This document shows, piece after piece, positions 8,904 through 17,654 of a stretch of 64,000 nt of DNA; position 1 is the first letter of the stretch, and each line of letters opens with the position of its first letter. A program made the position numbers and the translations under genes. This stretch comes from Methanoregula sp. UBA154 (GTDB lineage: Archaea; Halobacteriota; Methanomicrobia; Methanomicrobiales; Methanospirillaceae), in contig DAPW01000027.1 of assembly GCA_002502245.1 (NCBI GenBank), forward strand, positions 3,130-67,129, written 5' to 3'. The notes below the pieces were generated by a model. The model saw only the letters and a list, made by a program, of their open reading frames with translations. It ran no database searches and was not told the DNA's origin.

Positions 8904-10393
8904 GCTACCAGCCTCCGGGCATCGGTGATAAGGTTATCCCTGGCTTTTGCCAGGTGTGCAAGCCGCTGGTCGATAAGGGCAGAATCTTTGTCAAGCTGCT
9001 TTTTGCGCTCGTCAAGGGCCAGTTTCGTTGCAAACGGCGCCGGCCCGCCGGGCGCTTTTCGGAGTTCGATAGAGTAATTCACGTCCAGTACTTCATCGAT
9101 CTTCTCCTGCGTGAGCCCTTTGGCTTTCAGGGAGATGCCCGGCCCGACTTCCTGCGCTGCCTCCTCGAGCGTTGAAAGGGCCAGGCTGCCTTTCTGGACT
9201 GCCCTCCCCACGATATTGTGTGCGGTGCGGAACGGGAGGCCATAGGAACGGACGAAGGTATCGGCCAGTTCGGTAGCGGTTGAAAATCCCTTTCCTGCCT
9301 CTTCCTTCATTCTTCCGGTATCGAACTGCGCACTGGAGAGCATATCGATCAGGAGGCGGAGACTCACCTTCGTATCCCGCATCCCGCGCCAGATGTTCGG
9401 TGTGAGTTCCTGCAGGTCACGGTTATAACTCATGGGGAGCCCCTTCACCGTCATCAGGGCGCCGCTGAACGCCCCGAAGACCGACCCGCTCTTGGCCCGC
9501 ATAATCTCTGCGGTGTCCGGGTTCTTCTTCTGCGGCATAATGGAAGAGGTGGAGCAGAACGCATCATCGAGGGTGACAAATTTTACGAATGAGGTGGACC
9601 AGATGATGAGTTCTTCGCAGAGCCGGCTGGTATTCACCATGAGGATCGAGAGATCGGCGAGGGTTTCAAGCGCGAAGTCGCGGGTTGCAACCGCGTCCAT
9701 GGTATTGATTACAAGGCCGTCAAAACCCAGCAGCGATGCAGTATATTCCCGGTTGATGGGGTAGCCGGTGGAAGCGAATGCCGCGGCGCCAAGGGGGGAC
9801 TGGTTGACCCGGGCGTACGCATCTTTCAGCCGGTCAAAGTCCCGGGAGAAGGACTGCTCGTACGCGAGCAGGTGGTGGGCAAGCGTTGTCGGCTGCGCAT
9901 GCTGCAGGTGGGTGAATCCCGGCATCACGCTCTCCTTATGCTGTTCGGCAAGGGCAACGAGGACCTCCCGGACTTTCAGGAGCGCCGCCATCTGCTTGAG
10001 CATTTCCTCCCGGAGTTTCATCCGGATGCATGTTGCAACCTCATCGTTCCGGGATCGGCCCATGTGCATCCTTCCGCCGATCTCCGGGCCCGCGGACTCG
10101 ATTAAAAGCGACTCGATTCCCGCGTGGACATCCTCGAACCGGTCGTCAAAAACCTCATCCGGGATCCCCTCGTCGTACATCTCCAGAAGAGCGGGGAGGA
10201 TCTGTTTCGTCACCTCACGATCGATGATCTTCTGCTTGTCCAGCATCAGGACATGGGCAATATCCACGAGAATATCCGCGTCAGCAATGTGGCGGTCTGC
10301 CTGCATCGATGAGAGGAAATGCATCATCTCGCCCGTCCTCTCACCCGACAGGCGCCCCAGCCTTACAACATCGGTCCGCATCCGTTCACCCAA
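8900..10393 (-). CDS. argH: argininosuccinate lyase
   Basis: 497 residues. The fumarase/aspartase superfamily signature SSIMPQKKNPD, containing the mobile catalytic loop, is present, as are the N-terminal GGRMHMGRSRNDEVAT and the HLQHAQPTTLAHHLLAY motif. It cleaves argininosuccinate to arginine and fumarate, the last step of arginine synthesis. A cytosolic tetramer is expected. It follows the HTH regulator by 36 bases and overlaps gatD by four bases, so arginine synthesis and Gln-tRNA formation appear to share a transcript. The protein is somewhat longer at the C-terminus than bacterial ArgH, which is common in methanogens. Confidence 0.95.
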   Translation of the reverse strand: MGERMRTDVVRLGRLSGERTGEMMHFLSSMQADRHIADADILVDIAHVLMLDKQKIIDREVTKQILPALLEMYDEGIPDEVFDDRFEDVHAGIESLLIESAGPEIGGRMHMGRSRNDEVATCIRMKLREEMLKQMAALLKVREVLVALAEQHKESVMPGFTHLQHAQPTTLAHHLLAYEQSFSRDFDRLKDAYARVNQSPLGAAAFASTGYPINREYTASLLGFDGLVINTMDAVATRDFALETLADLSILMVNTSRLCEELIIWSTSFVKFVTLDDAFCSTSSIMPQKKNPDTAEIMRAKSGSVFGAFSGALMTVKGLPMSYNRDLQELTPNIWRGMRDTKVSLRLLIDMLSSAQFDTGRMKEEAGKGFSTATELADTFVRSYGLPFRTAHNIVGRAVQKGSLALSTLEEAAQEVGPGISLKAKGLTQEKIDEVLDVNYSIELRKAPGGPAPFATKLALDERKKQLDKDSALIDQRLAHLAKARDNLITDARRLVA

Positions 10394-10429
10394 TTTTCGT
10401 ATATCCGGTTATTATTGGTCATATACTGA

Positions 10430-10963
10430 TTAAAGCCACGCCTTGCGCGCGGCAAGTTCGATTGCCCGCTGGACCGATTCGCGGGGGATAATGGTGGCTA
10501 CCGGGATGCGGACGAGCTGCTCGATGACACTCGACACAATCGGAGCGCAGACAATGGCAACCGCCCCCTCCCGTTCTGCCCGCACCGCGGCGACAATGGC
10601 GTCTTCCCAGGTATGGACCGGGTACTCCCGGAGTTTTACCCGGCGTGCGTCCACGTCCGCGGTACTCTCCTCGATGGTTTCAAGCACCGGCCTGGCCACA
10701 ATGAGCCCGATGAACTCCCCCTCCCCCGACCGGTAGAACCGGCGCATCGCCGTTATGACTGCCCTCAGCGTGGAGAGGTTGGGGGACCTCCTGCCGTGCA
10801 GGATCTTGTAGAGCGAGCTCTGGGCAATACCGCTTGCTTCTGACAGTTCCCGGATGCTGATCCGGAGGTCGTGCCGCAGGAGCTCGTCAAGGGTGAGGAC
10901 AAACTCCTCGTCCGAGGTGAGTGCAGCGCGCATGAGGCGGTCGATAGGGTCGGTCTGTACCAT
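10430..10963 (-). CDS. HTH (XRE-type) transcriptional regulator
   Basis: 177 residues. Residues about 35-70 form a helix-turn-helix: SIRELSEASGIAQSSLYKIL followed by SPNLSTLRAVITAM, as in Xre/Cro proteins. The remaining about 100 residues (WEDAIVAAVRAEREGAVAIV, IPVATIIP) vaguely recall the ligand domain of PrpR-type regulators, so an effector-binding role is possible. It lies just upstream of argH and divergent from the ABC importer, so either could be a target. A TATA-like TTTATAC at about 10970-10977 is too close to the first ATG; a second ATG at 10933 fits better and gives 167 residues. Confidence 0.8.
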   Translation of the reverse strand: MVQTDPIDRLMRAALTSDEEFVLTLDELLRHDLRISIRELSEASGIAQSSLYKILHGRRSPNLSTLRAVITAMRRFYRSGEGEFIGLIVARPVLETIEESTADVDARRVKLREYPVHTWEDAIVAAVRAEREGAVAIVCAPIVSSVIEQLVRIPVATIIPRESVQRAIELAARKAWL

Positions 10964-11154
10964 ACAATTTATACAATCAGGTTAATTGAGAGAAAAATTT
11001 TTTCTTTTTGTCCCAAAAAAAAGAAAGAGTTGTGGACAATTATACACACGACACTCCTCTTTTGGATAATTCAATGGGGATTTTTATCACAAAAAGAGAG
11101 AATAATTGCCTCATAAAGGCACTTTTTTAACAGGGGCGGGACAATACTGTGCTC

Positions 11155-12162
11155 ATGAAACCGATGAGAATTACGGCAGTCGCACTTCTTGCCATTGCCC
11201 TCCTGCTGATCACTGCCGGCTGCACCCAGCCGTCCGGCACGACCACGCCGGTTCCGACCGCTGCCCCGCTCAAGGAACTCCGGATCGGGTACCAGCCCAG
11301 TACCCACCAGATGGCTGCTATCACTGCCATCAGCAAGGGCTGGTGGCAGGAGGATCTTGCACGGTTCGGTGTCGAGAAAGTAACCGACAAGGTCTTCCCG
11401 AGCGGCCCGCCCGAGATGCAGGCCATGCAGGCAGGCGAGCTCGATGTTGCTTATGTTGGTGCAGCCCCGGTCCTGACGTCGCTCGCTACCGGGCTTGACG
11501 CCAAGATCATTGCCGGGGTCAACACGCAGGGCTCCGACCTTGTTGTCCGGAACGACCTTGCCTACACAGGCCCGGCGAGCCTGAAGGGGGCGACCATCGC
11601 GACGTTCCCGGTCGGGAGCATCCAGGACACGGTCCTCCGCGACTGGCTCAAGAGCAACAACCTCACCCCGGACAAGGATGTCTTCATCAAGGGCATGACC
11701 CCCGGCGATGCGGTCACGGCCATCCTGTCCGGCGCAGTTGACGGCATCTTCCTCCCGACCCCCTCCCCGAGCACGGTCGTGAACCAGGGCAAGGGCAAAG
11801 TCGTTGTCCAGTCCGGCGAGATGTACGCCAACCACACCTGCTGCGTCCTCGTTGTCAGCGGCAAGCTGATCCGCGAACACCCGGAGATCGTCCGGCAGAT
11901 TATTCAGACAAATGACCGGGCCGTGGTCTGGAACCAGCAGAACCTTGACGAAGCTGCGAAGATCTATGCGGCCAAGACCGGCGCGGATCTAGCCGATGTC
12001 ACGTCCTCGCTGGCGGAATGGGACGGCAGCTGGGACTCAGACCCGAACGTGATCGTCAGCCCGGTCCTTGATTATGCGAAGATCCAGTACGAGCTCGGGT
12101 TCATCAAGAAGCCCCTGACCAAAGAGGAGATCTTTGACCTGAGCTTCTACCAGAAGAGCTGA
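11155..12162 (+). CDS. ABC transporter substrate-binding lipoprotein (SsuA/TauA type)
   Basis: 335 residues from ATG 11155; an in-frame GTG lies six bases earlier. A signal peptide ends in a lipobox with Cys (LLITAGCTQ), followed by a Thr/Pro linker. The mature domain has the NMT1/SsuA pattern: LRIGYQPSTHQ, GPPEMQAMQAGELDVAYVG, TGLDAKIIAGV. Such proteins capture sulfonates, taurine, nitrate or thiamin precursors outside the membrane. The ligand cannot be decided. The permease and ATPase genes follow directly, making a complete importer. The divergent HTH gene may regulate it. Confidence 0.9.
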   Translation: MKPMRITAVALLAIALLLITAGCTQPSGTTTPVPTAAPLKELRIGYQPSTHQMAAITAISKGWWQEDLARFGVEKVTDKVFPSGPPEMQAMQAGELDVAYVGAAPVLTSLATGLDAKIIAGVNTQGSDLVVRNDLAYTGPASLKGATIATFPVGSIQDTVLRDWLKSNNLTPDKDVFIKGMTPGDAVTAILSGAVDGIFLPTPSPSTVVNQGKGKVVVQSGEMYANHTCCVLVVSGKLIREHPEIVRQIIQTNDRAVVWNQQNLDEAAKIYAAKTGADLADVTSSLAEWDGSWDSDPNVIVSPVLDYAKIQYELGFIKKPLTKEEIFDLSFYQKS

Positions 12163-12228
12163 TGAGCCCTTCCCAACCTTTTTTCCTTCCGGGTTCGTAA
12201 TATATGCAATGTTTCCGGCAGGCTGACC

Positions 12229-13017
12229 ATGAGGCGCCATAACCAGACAAACGACAAGAACCGGTGGCTCGGAGTCCTCGCAATCCTGATTGCGCTTGCG
12301 TTCTGGCAGTTTGTTGCGGTCGTGATCATCCGGTACCCGTTCATCCTTCCTGCCCCCACCGATGTCCTTGCGGCGTTTGTCAGCCTGGTGCAGAAGGGGA
12401 CGCTCCTCCTAGACGTGCAGGCAAGCCTGGTCCATTTCGCCATCGGCCTTGGCATGGCGCTTCTCGTGGGCATCCCGTTCGGCATGGTCATGGGCTGGAA
12501 CCGCCGGCTTGATGCATTCCTTGACCCGCTCATTGAAATTCTCCGCCCGATCCCGCCCCTGGCATGGATCCCGTTTGCGATCATCTGGTTCGGGCTGACC
12601 GCCTCTGCTGCGGGATTCATTATCTTCATCGGTGCGGTCTTTCCCGTCATCATCAACACCTACAGCGGGTTCCGGGGTGTCCCCCGGGTCCTTGTCGAGG
12701 CGGCAAAGATGCTCGGGTGCACACGGAGCCGGGATCTCATCCGATATATCGCCCTCCCGGCTGCGCTTCCCTCGGTTGCCGCCGGTATCCGTATCGCCAC
12801 GGGAGTCGGGTGGATGTGCCTTGTTGCCGCTGAACTCTTCGGCGTATCGAACTATGGGCTGGGCCAGAAACTCTGGTGGTTCTACAACCTCCACCAGATG
12901 GACAGCGTTGTGGTCTACATGATCATCCTCGGGCTCATCGGCCTTGCATTCGACATGGTCTTCCGGTACTATCTTGACCGGTACTTCCTGAAATGGCGGA
13001 CCGGGGAGGTGGCGTGA
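12229..13017 (+). CDS. ABC transporter permease (SsuC/TauC type)
   Basis: 262 residues with about six membrane segments. The cytoplasmic EAA loop that contacts the ATPase is visible as EAAKMLGCTRSRDLIRYIAL. The sequence RPIPPLAWIPFAIIWFG is typical of the nitrate/sulfonate/taurine branch of BPD permeases. It lies 66 bases after the binding protein and one base before the ATPase gene, in one operon. Sequence alone does not identify the transported compound. Confidence 0.92.
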   Translation: MRRHNQTNDKNRWLGVLAILIALAFWQFVAVVIIRYPFILPAPTDVLAAFVSLVQKGTLLLDVQASLVHFAIGLGMALLVGIPFGMVMGWNRRLDAFLDPLIEILRPIPPLAWIPFAIIWFGLTASAAGFIIFIGAVFPVIINTYSGFRGVPRVLVEAAKMLGCTRSRDLIRYIALPAALPSVAAGIRIATGVGWMCLVAAELFGVSNYGLGQKLWWFYNLHQMDSVVVYMIILGLIGLAFDMVFRYYLDRYFLKWRTGEVA

Positions 13018-13018
13018 G

Positions 13019-13780
13019 ATGGGAAACCTTGAGATCCGCGACCTGAACCAGTCCTTTGTCCGGGACGATGGCTCCCGGCTGGTGGTCCTCGAACACCTCA
13101 CGTTCGACGTGAAGGACAAGGAGTTTGTCTGTATCCTAGGTTCGTCCGGCTGCGGCAAGACCACGCTCCTCCGCCTGATTGCGGGACTGGACGCGGCAGA
13201 GGCAGGCTCGATCATCCTTGACGGTGAGGAGATAAAGGGTGCCAGCCCGAAAGTGGGGATGGTCTTCCAGGAATATTCCCTCTTCCCGTGGCGGACGGTC
13301 ATCGACAACATCGCCTTCGGCCTTGAGATGAAGGGTATACGGAAGGACGAACGCTACCAGATCGCCGGGCAGTATCTTGACTTAGTGAACCTCTCCCAGT
13401 TCCGGGACAGTTACCCGTCAGAGCTCTCCGGGGGGATGCGCCAGCGGGTTGCAGTTGCCCGGGCGCTGGCGCTCGACCCGGTCCTGCTCCTGATGGACGA
13501 GCCGTTCGGTGCGCTTGATGCCCAGACGCGGAACATGCTCCAGACGGAGTTGCTCGCGATCTGGGAAAAGACCAAAAAGACGATCGTGTTCATCACCCAC
13601 AGCGTGGATGAAGCGGTTTTCATGGCGGACCGGATTATTGTCCTCTCCCCGCGGCCGGGCACGATCTGTACTATCCTGCCCATCGATCTGCCCCGCCCCC
13701 GTGAACGGACCAGCGTTGAGTTTGCACTGATACGGCGGAAAGTGCTGGACCTGATAAGTCAGAAGTGTTCAATCCAGTAA
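13019..13780 (+). CDS. ABC transporter ATP-binding protein (SsuB/TauB type)
   Basis: 253 residues. Walker A GSSGCGKTTLLRL, Q-loop MVFQEYSLFPW, signature LSGGMRQRVAVARAL, Walker B VLLLMDEPFGALD and the switch histidine in THSVDEA are all intact, so the protein should hydrolyse ATP. The pattern fits the nitrate/sulfonate/taurine importer family, agreeing with the upstream permease and binding protein. It is the last gene of the operon; the next gene, rpl10e, has its own leader 121 bases on. Confidence 0.93.
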   Translation: MGNLEIRDLNQSFVRDDGSRLVVLEHLTFDVKDKEFVCILGSSGCGKTTLLRLIAGLDAAEAGSIILDGEEIKGASPKVGMVFQEYSLFPWRTVIDNIAFGLEMKGIRKDERYQIAGQYLDLVNLSQFRDSYPSELSGGMRQRVAVARALALDPVLLLMDEPFGALDAQTRNMLQTELLAIWEKTKKTIVFITHSVDEAVFMADRIIVLSPRPGTICTILPIDLPRPRERTSVEFALIRRKVLDLISQKCSIQ

Positions 13781-13901
13781 GGTTTAATACGCCGCATCTC
13801 CATTTTATTAAAGCAGTTTGTGAAGCGTACTGGTATGACAGTCCGGCAGGTTCCGGCTGATTATGCCCGCTTTTAACGATATTTCACAGGAGTAGGACGC
13901 G

Positions 13902-14657
13902 ATGGTCAGAAAACCGGCAAAGATGTACAGGGACATTTCCAAGAAAGCCTATACCCGGCGCGAATATATGGGTGGTGTCCCCGGCAGCAAGATTGTGCAG
14001 TTCGAGATGGGCAACCTCTCGCAGGAATTCCCGCTTGAGGTTGATCTTCTCGTGGATGAAGCCTGCCAGATCCGGCACAGTGCCCTTGAAGCAGCCCGTA
14101 TCACCGCCAACCGGCGTTTGATGAAGGATGTCGGCAGGTCGAACTTCCATTTCAAGGTACGCGTCTTCCCCCACCATGTCCTGCGCGAGAACAAGCAGGC
14201 AACCGGTGCCGGTGCTGACCGTGTCTCGGAAGGCATGCGCCTCGCATTCGGCAAGGCTGTCGGCACTGCCGCACGGGTCGACCCGGGCCAGAAGATCATG
14301 ACGGTCTTTTCCACCCCGCCGTACCTCGAGAAGATCAAGGATGCACTCCGGCACAGCGGCCACAAGCTCCCGACCCCCTCGCACCTGAAGGTCAGCAAGA
14401 TCAAGGTCAGCGGCAGGATCGTTGCGGCACCGAAGCTTGTTGGTGAGAAGGTTGTTGCAGCACCGGTCGTGACCGAAGAGGCAGCCGCAGAGCCCGCAAA
14501 GGAAGCAGTACCGGCAAAGGGTGCAAAGGGCGGCAAGGAAGCAGCACCGGCAAAGGGTCCAGCCCCGGCAGCGAAGGGTGGCAAGGAAGCAGCAGCACCG
14601 GCAGCAAAGGCTGACGAGAAGAAAGGCGGCGCCCACGCGAAAGGTGGGAAGAAGTAA
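13902..14657 (+). CDS. rpl10e: large-subunit ribosomal protein L10e (L16 family) with Ala/Lys-rich C-terminal extension
   Basis: 251 residues. The first about 170 are a normal archaeal L10e: MVRKPAKMYRDISKKAYTRR, FPHHVLRENKQATGAGADR and RVDPGQKIMTVFSTP. L10e binds 23S/5S rRNA near the A-site tRNA. The remaining about 80 residues form a low-complexity Ala/Lys/Gly/Pro tail with repeats such as AKGGKEAAPAKG, ending HAKGGKK; most archaeal L10e proteins stop before this. A GGAG site lies about 10 bases before the ATG. The tail DNA is copied at 16943-17191 and the DNA just downstream is copied at 17655-17800. Confidence 0.93.
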   Translation: MVRKPAKMYRDISKKAYTRREYMGGVPGSKIVQFEMGNLSQEFPLEVDLLVDEACQIRHSALEAARITANRRLMKDVGRSNFHFKVRVFPHHVLRENKQATGAGADRVSEGMRLAFGKAVGTAARVDPGQKIMTVFSTPPYLEKIKDALRHSGHKLPTPSHLKVSKIKVSGRIVAAPKLVGEKVVAAPVVTEEAAAEPAKEAVPAKGAKGGKEAAPAKGPAPAAKGGKEAAAPAAKADEKKGGAHAKGGKK

Positions 14658-14798
14658 TTTTTTTTAATTTCCGTCTCTTTTTTTTCTGGTTGCTTTTACG
14701 GTTTGATGGAAATCTTCAACGTTGTAATAATTTTATCACGAAACGCTCTTGAAAACCTGTGAGAAGTTCTCTTCAGGCTCTCGTAGTCAAAGCTTCCC
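14657..14798 (+). repeat. segment A, first copy
   Basis: About 140 bases directly downstream of rpl10e, recognisable by CTGGTTGCTTTTACGGTTTG, TTGTAATAATTTTATCACG and CAGGCTCTCGTAGTCA. The same blocks recur in the same order and orientation at 17655-17800 with scattered differences and a few small indels. Confidence 0.85.
14658..14700 (+). terminator. T-rich terminator after rpl10e
   Basis: Immediately after the rpl10e stop there are two T runs (T8 and T8-9) separated by about 12 bases. Archaeal RNA polymerase terminates at such oligo-T tracts without needing a hairpin. The first T run recurs after the duplicated tail at 17192-17198, and the second recurs at about 17676. Confidence 0.5.
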
Positions 14799-14833
14799 TC
14801 GAACCCCTTCCCCGGCACCGTCTGCATCAACCT

Positions 14834-14921
14834 TCGAAGAGCATTTCAGCGTTCTTCTCAAGTCGTCACCATCATTAAATAACGGGTGATGACATCTCGC
14901 ACCACCGGCCCGCCGCCATCA
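14834..14921 (+). repeat. segment B, first copy
   Basis: Shares CTCAAGTCGTCACCATCAT, GATGACATCTCGCACC and a CCGCC-rich end with 16857-16942, same orientation. Together the two copies bracket the DUF2254-like gene. Confidence 0.8.
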
Positions 14922-15072
14922 CGATCAATCGGAGCCGCACGCTACATGAGAGGGGAATGGAGCGGACGAGCTCATGCGGCCCGTCAAGGGAGGGACGCAG
15001 AATCAAAATCTGTAAAACACAGGCGATTCTATTATGTCGGCGATTGCATGTTAGCAGAAAAGGATTGTTCAG

Positions 15073-16701
15073 ATGCACGAAAAAACCAGTCTTCCATCTG
15101 CCGTAACAACATTTCCCATTATAGATGATATATCTGGAGAATTTATATCAAAACATCCCTGGGTATTCTGGACATTGTTTTACGGTTCTTTTATCATAGC
15201 AGCATTTCTGTGTGCATTTGTTTTCGTAACATACCTCAACCCGAACCCTACCGATGTGAACAGCGCCAGGGTATTACTCGGTGCTCTCATTAAATGTGAG
15301 GCAACAATAATCGCTCTCGTTATCACGTTAACCCTGGTCGCGGTCCAGTTGACTTCTTCGTCGTACACCCCCCGGGTGGCGAAAATTTTTGCCAATAGTC
15401 CTCACATGTATCTGCTTCTTGGGATCTACATAGTCTCTATTGCGTATTCTGCACTCATTCTTCAACTGGTGACGGGGGTTGATGGAAGTGTTCCCCTGCT
15501 CATGGAGTTATGGATTTCCTGGGCTTACTGGCTGACGATATTTCTTGCAATCGCCCTGATTCCCTATATTTTCTATATCCTTGAATCGTTCAGTCCGGAG
15601 ACATTTATTACAAGAATGTCCATTCACCTTACGAAAGAAACCATTCTTCAGCAGGAGAAAAATGATTTTCTGAATTTGATATTCGATGTCACGCACAATT
15701 CGATCATGAAATACGATACGGCTACTATCCGTTCCGGTCTGAATCTGGTGACCATTCAGATGAGTAATCAGGTATCGGAAAAAAATACTATTGGTGAAAA
15801 CAGTAAAATCGTTCAGGTATTCTGTGCTCATCTTGAACGGTGTGCTCGGCAGGCAATTGATCTGCACGATGAAGAGATGCTCAGCATCATTCTTGACCAG
15901 TTTGAACGTATAGGAACCCATTGTGCCAGAAACAAATTCGATAATCCGACTCTGCAGATTATCACGATCATCAGTGAAGTTGAGAAATTAATTAACGTAA
16001 AAGATATTCCCGGTTCCCTGAACCGGGTGAGAGAATTAACCCGTTCCATCGGGAAAATTTCCATTGAGAATAAATTCCGGGAAACACCGGGCAGGATCAT
16101 GTTCTGCCAGGATACTATCGCAAAACATGCCATCGATAAAATTACTCCGCAGGATAATTTTTCATTATATTCGGCGATCCTGGAAAACTCGGTTGATTCC
16201 TTAATAGAATTTACAGGTCTCGGAATAACGACTGGCCAGCCCGGAATCGTGAACGGCTCACTGGCGCATCTCAAATCCATCGGAGAATACAGTGTCAGGC
16301 AGGACATTCTATTTCCCCTGTATTACATTGCCGACAAAGTATTCGATCTGTGGCGTACTGCTCTGCCGGTTCTCAATTCCACCTCGACATTCCTGGACGT
16401 TTCCGAGCTTGCATTGATCGCCAAAAAAGATACGAGACAAAAATTTACACCAGCGCATAACATCTTCGAGCGAAAAATACTGGAGATTGGTATTCTCTCC
16501 ATGGAAAAAAGTTCAGAGCCCGAACAACAGGGCGTTGCACGACTGCTGGCGAATATGAGGATCATCGACGACAAAAATTTCCAGGATGAAGTCCTGCATA
16601 CCCGTGCCAGTCTTCCTTTACAACAAAAAGAACCCTATCACAGATTTTTAGCATTACAAGAGAGAATCTATCAGGAAATTTTGCAGAAACAACCTGTCTG
16701 A
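15073..16701 (+). CDS. DUF2254-like membrane protein
   Basis: 542 residues. Four hydrophobic segments lie in the first about 170 residues; the block TLVAVQLTSSSYTPRVAKIF followed by a membrane helix matches the DUF2254 pattern of a helix, then Q-L-x-S-S-x-(F/Y)-(S/T)-P-R. The remaining about 370 residues are soluble and helical and should lie in the cytoplasm. Function is unknown. The gene is visibly richer in A/T than its neighbours and uses AAA/ATT-type codons more, which suggests transfer. It lies alone between copies of segment B within the rpl10e duplication. The first ATG is used; no strong ribosome site is seen. Confidence 0.75.
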   Translation: MHEKTSLPSAVTTFPIIDDISGEFISKHPWVFWTLFYGSFIIAAFLCAFVFVTYLNPNPTDVNSARVLLGALIKCEATIIALVITLTLVAVQLTSSSYTPRVAKIFANSPHMYLLLGIYIVSIAYSALILQLVTGVDGSVPLLMELWISWAYWLTIFLAIALIPYIFYILESFSPETFITRMSIHLTKETILQQEKNDFLNLIFDVTHNSIMKYDTATIRSGLNLVTIQMSNQVSEKNTIGENSKIVQVFCAHLERCARQAIDLHDEEMLSIILDQFERIGTHCARNKFDNPTLQIITIISEVEKLINVKDIPGSLNRVRELTRSIGKISIENKFRETPGRIMFCQDTIAKHAIDKITPQDNFSLYSAILENSVDSLIEFTGLGITTGQPGIVNGSLAHLKSIGEYSVRQDILFPLYYIADKVFDLWRTALPVLNSTSTFLDVSELALIAKKDTRQKFTPAHNIFERKILEIGILSMEKSSEPEQQGVARLLANMRIIDDKNFQDEVLHTRASLPLQQKEPYHRFLALQERIYQEILQKQPV

Positions 16702-16856
16702 TCCTGCCCGTGTGTTACAGTCTCATATTTTCTCGGCAAACGGCTTCGAAGAACCCGGATGAGTTCGGTTGAAGGCCTGATGGGCTTCTCCAGCTTCGGG
16801 TCTGATGACCATCAGTATTCTCATCCTCCAGTTTCACTGCGTATGGAATTCTTCGG

Positions 16857-16942
16857 ATTTCGAAGAACACCTCTGCGTTCTACTCAAGTCGTCACCATCA
16901 TACATGATGGATGACGACATCTCGCACCGCCGCTCCGCCGCT
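16857..16942 (+). repeat. segment B, second copy
   Basis: Matches 14834-14921 (CTCAAGTCGTCACCATCAT, GACGACATCTCGCACCGCCG). It runs directly into the partial rpl10e tail, so a breakpoint lies near 16942. Confidence 0.8.
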
Positions 16943-17191
16943 GCAAGCTCCCGACCCTGTCGCACCCCGGAAATCAGCACGATCAAAGTCAGCGGCAGGA
17001 TCGTGACGGCACCGAAGCTTGTTGGTGATAAGGTTGTGGCAGCACCGGTCGTGACCGAAGATGCAGCAGCTGCAGCCGAGCCCGCAAAGGGTGGCGCAAA
17101 GGGTGGTAAGGAACCAGCTAAGGGTGCAGCCCCGGCAGCAAAGGCTGACGAGAAGAAAAGCGGCGCCCACGCGAAAGGTGGCAAGAAGTAA
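16943..17191 (+). pseudogene. duplicated 3' end of rpl10e
   Basis: About 250 bases copying the rpl10e tail: it opens with the DNA for KLPT(P/L)SH, then ISTIKVSGRIVTAPKLVG, VVAAPVVTED and ends GAHAKGGKK followed by TAA and a T run. It lacks the entire ribosome-binding body of L10e. A one-base difference near the start changes frame. An open frame of 128 codons runs through it from 16805 and could encode a small Ala/Lys-rich protein, but nothing indicates that it is translated. Compared with the parent, the tail is shorter, having lost internal AKGGKEA repeats. Confidence 0.85.
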
Positions 17192-17198
17192 TTTTTTT

Positions 17199-17375
17199 GG
17201 CTCTGTAGAAACAGGCATGAACTTTGTCAGTTCTCATCGGCACCATGAAAATCGCAGATATGAGGGCCCCCCGCCTCAGGGCCCTTCGCGGGGCACGGCG
17301 GGACAGGTCCGTGTTTTCCAAAACGCTCCCGGTTATTGACCCGCCGCGGGGGCGCCCCTTTTTGGGGCTGCGGCG
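17199..17375 (+). repeat. dispersed repeat R1, copy 1
   Basis: Begins GGCTCTGTAGAAACAGGCAT and contains the GC-rich core CCGCCTCAGGGCCCTTCGCG, then GGCACGGCGG and later CCGCCGCGGGGGCGCCC. The same ordered blocks occur at 24085-24215, 33590-33796, 50098-50245 and 53645-53900. Confidence 0.8.
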
Positions 17376-17554
17376 TTCATCGCAAATTATTGAGAGAGTA
17401 AAAAATCCCAAAATCACATTTGTTTAATGCAATTTTCATGGGAAATCCTTTGTACAATTCTGACGCTCTTTTTTGGCCTCGCCCCCGCCACTGTGGAATC
17501 CCAAAAATGCGATAACGCCGTATTACCTGGTCAATTTGAATGAGAGCAGTACAG

Positions 17555-17641
17555 TTAATTCCAAGGTATCACATGCTCCATGAACCCCCGAAGGGGCAGA
17601 GCTGGCGCAAGGGGGGGGTGTTTTAATCACTGTACAATGAT
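17555..17641 (+). repeat. dispersed repeat R2, copy 1
   Basis: About 85 bases: AATTCCAAGGTATCACATGC, then GGGGCAGAGCTGGCGCAAGG, TTTTAATCACTGTACAATGA. It matches 33448-33529 in the same orientation, although the R1 copy adjacent there is inverted. R2 therefore moves, or is arranged, independently of R1. Confidence 0.75.
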
Positions 17642-17654
17642 TTCTACAAAGCAA

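Larger units (their letters stand above)
14658..15072. other. non-coding gap with duplicated segments A and B
   Basis: No gene is seen. 14657-14798 (segment A) matches 17655-17800 and 14834-14921 (segment B) matches 16857-16942. Segment B contains a CATCAT/ATGATG-like dyad around TCACCATCATTAAATAACGG. The stretch from about 14940 to 15070 is unique in the window and leads into the DUF2254-like gene. Confidence 0.7.

Noticed and set aside
13884..14636. 250-codon minus frame opposite rpl10e
   Set aside because: Cys/Leu-rich mirror of the repetitive rpl10e tail; a shadow of the ribosomal gene.
14930..15065. Possible structured RNA before the DUF2254-like gene
   Set aside because: I could not fold a tRNA or known riboswitch; only short stems appear.
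16805..17191. 128-codon open frame as an expressed small protein
   Set aside because: The first third is segment B' DNA and the rest is the duplicated rpl10e tail; no promoter or start site supports translation.
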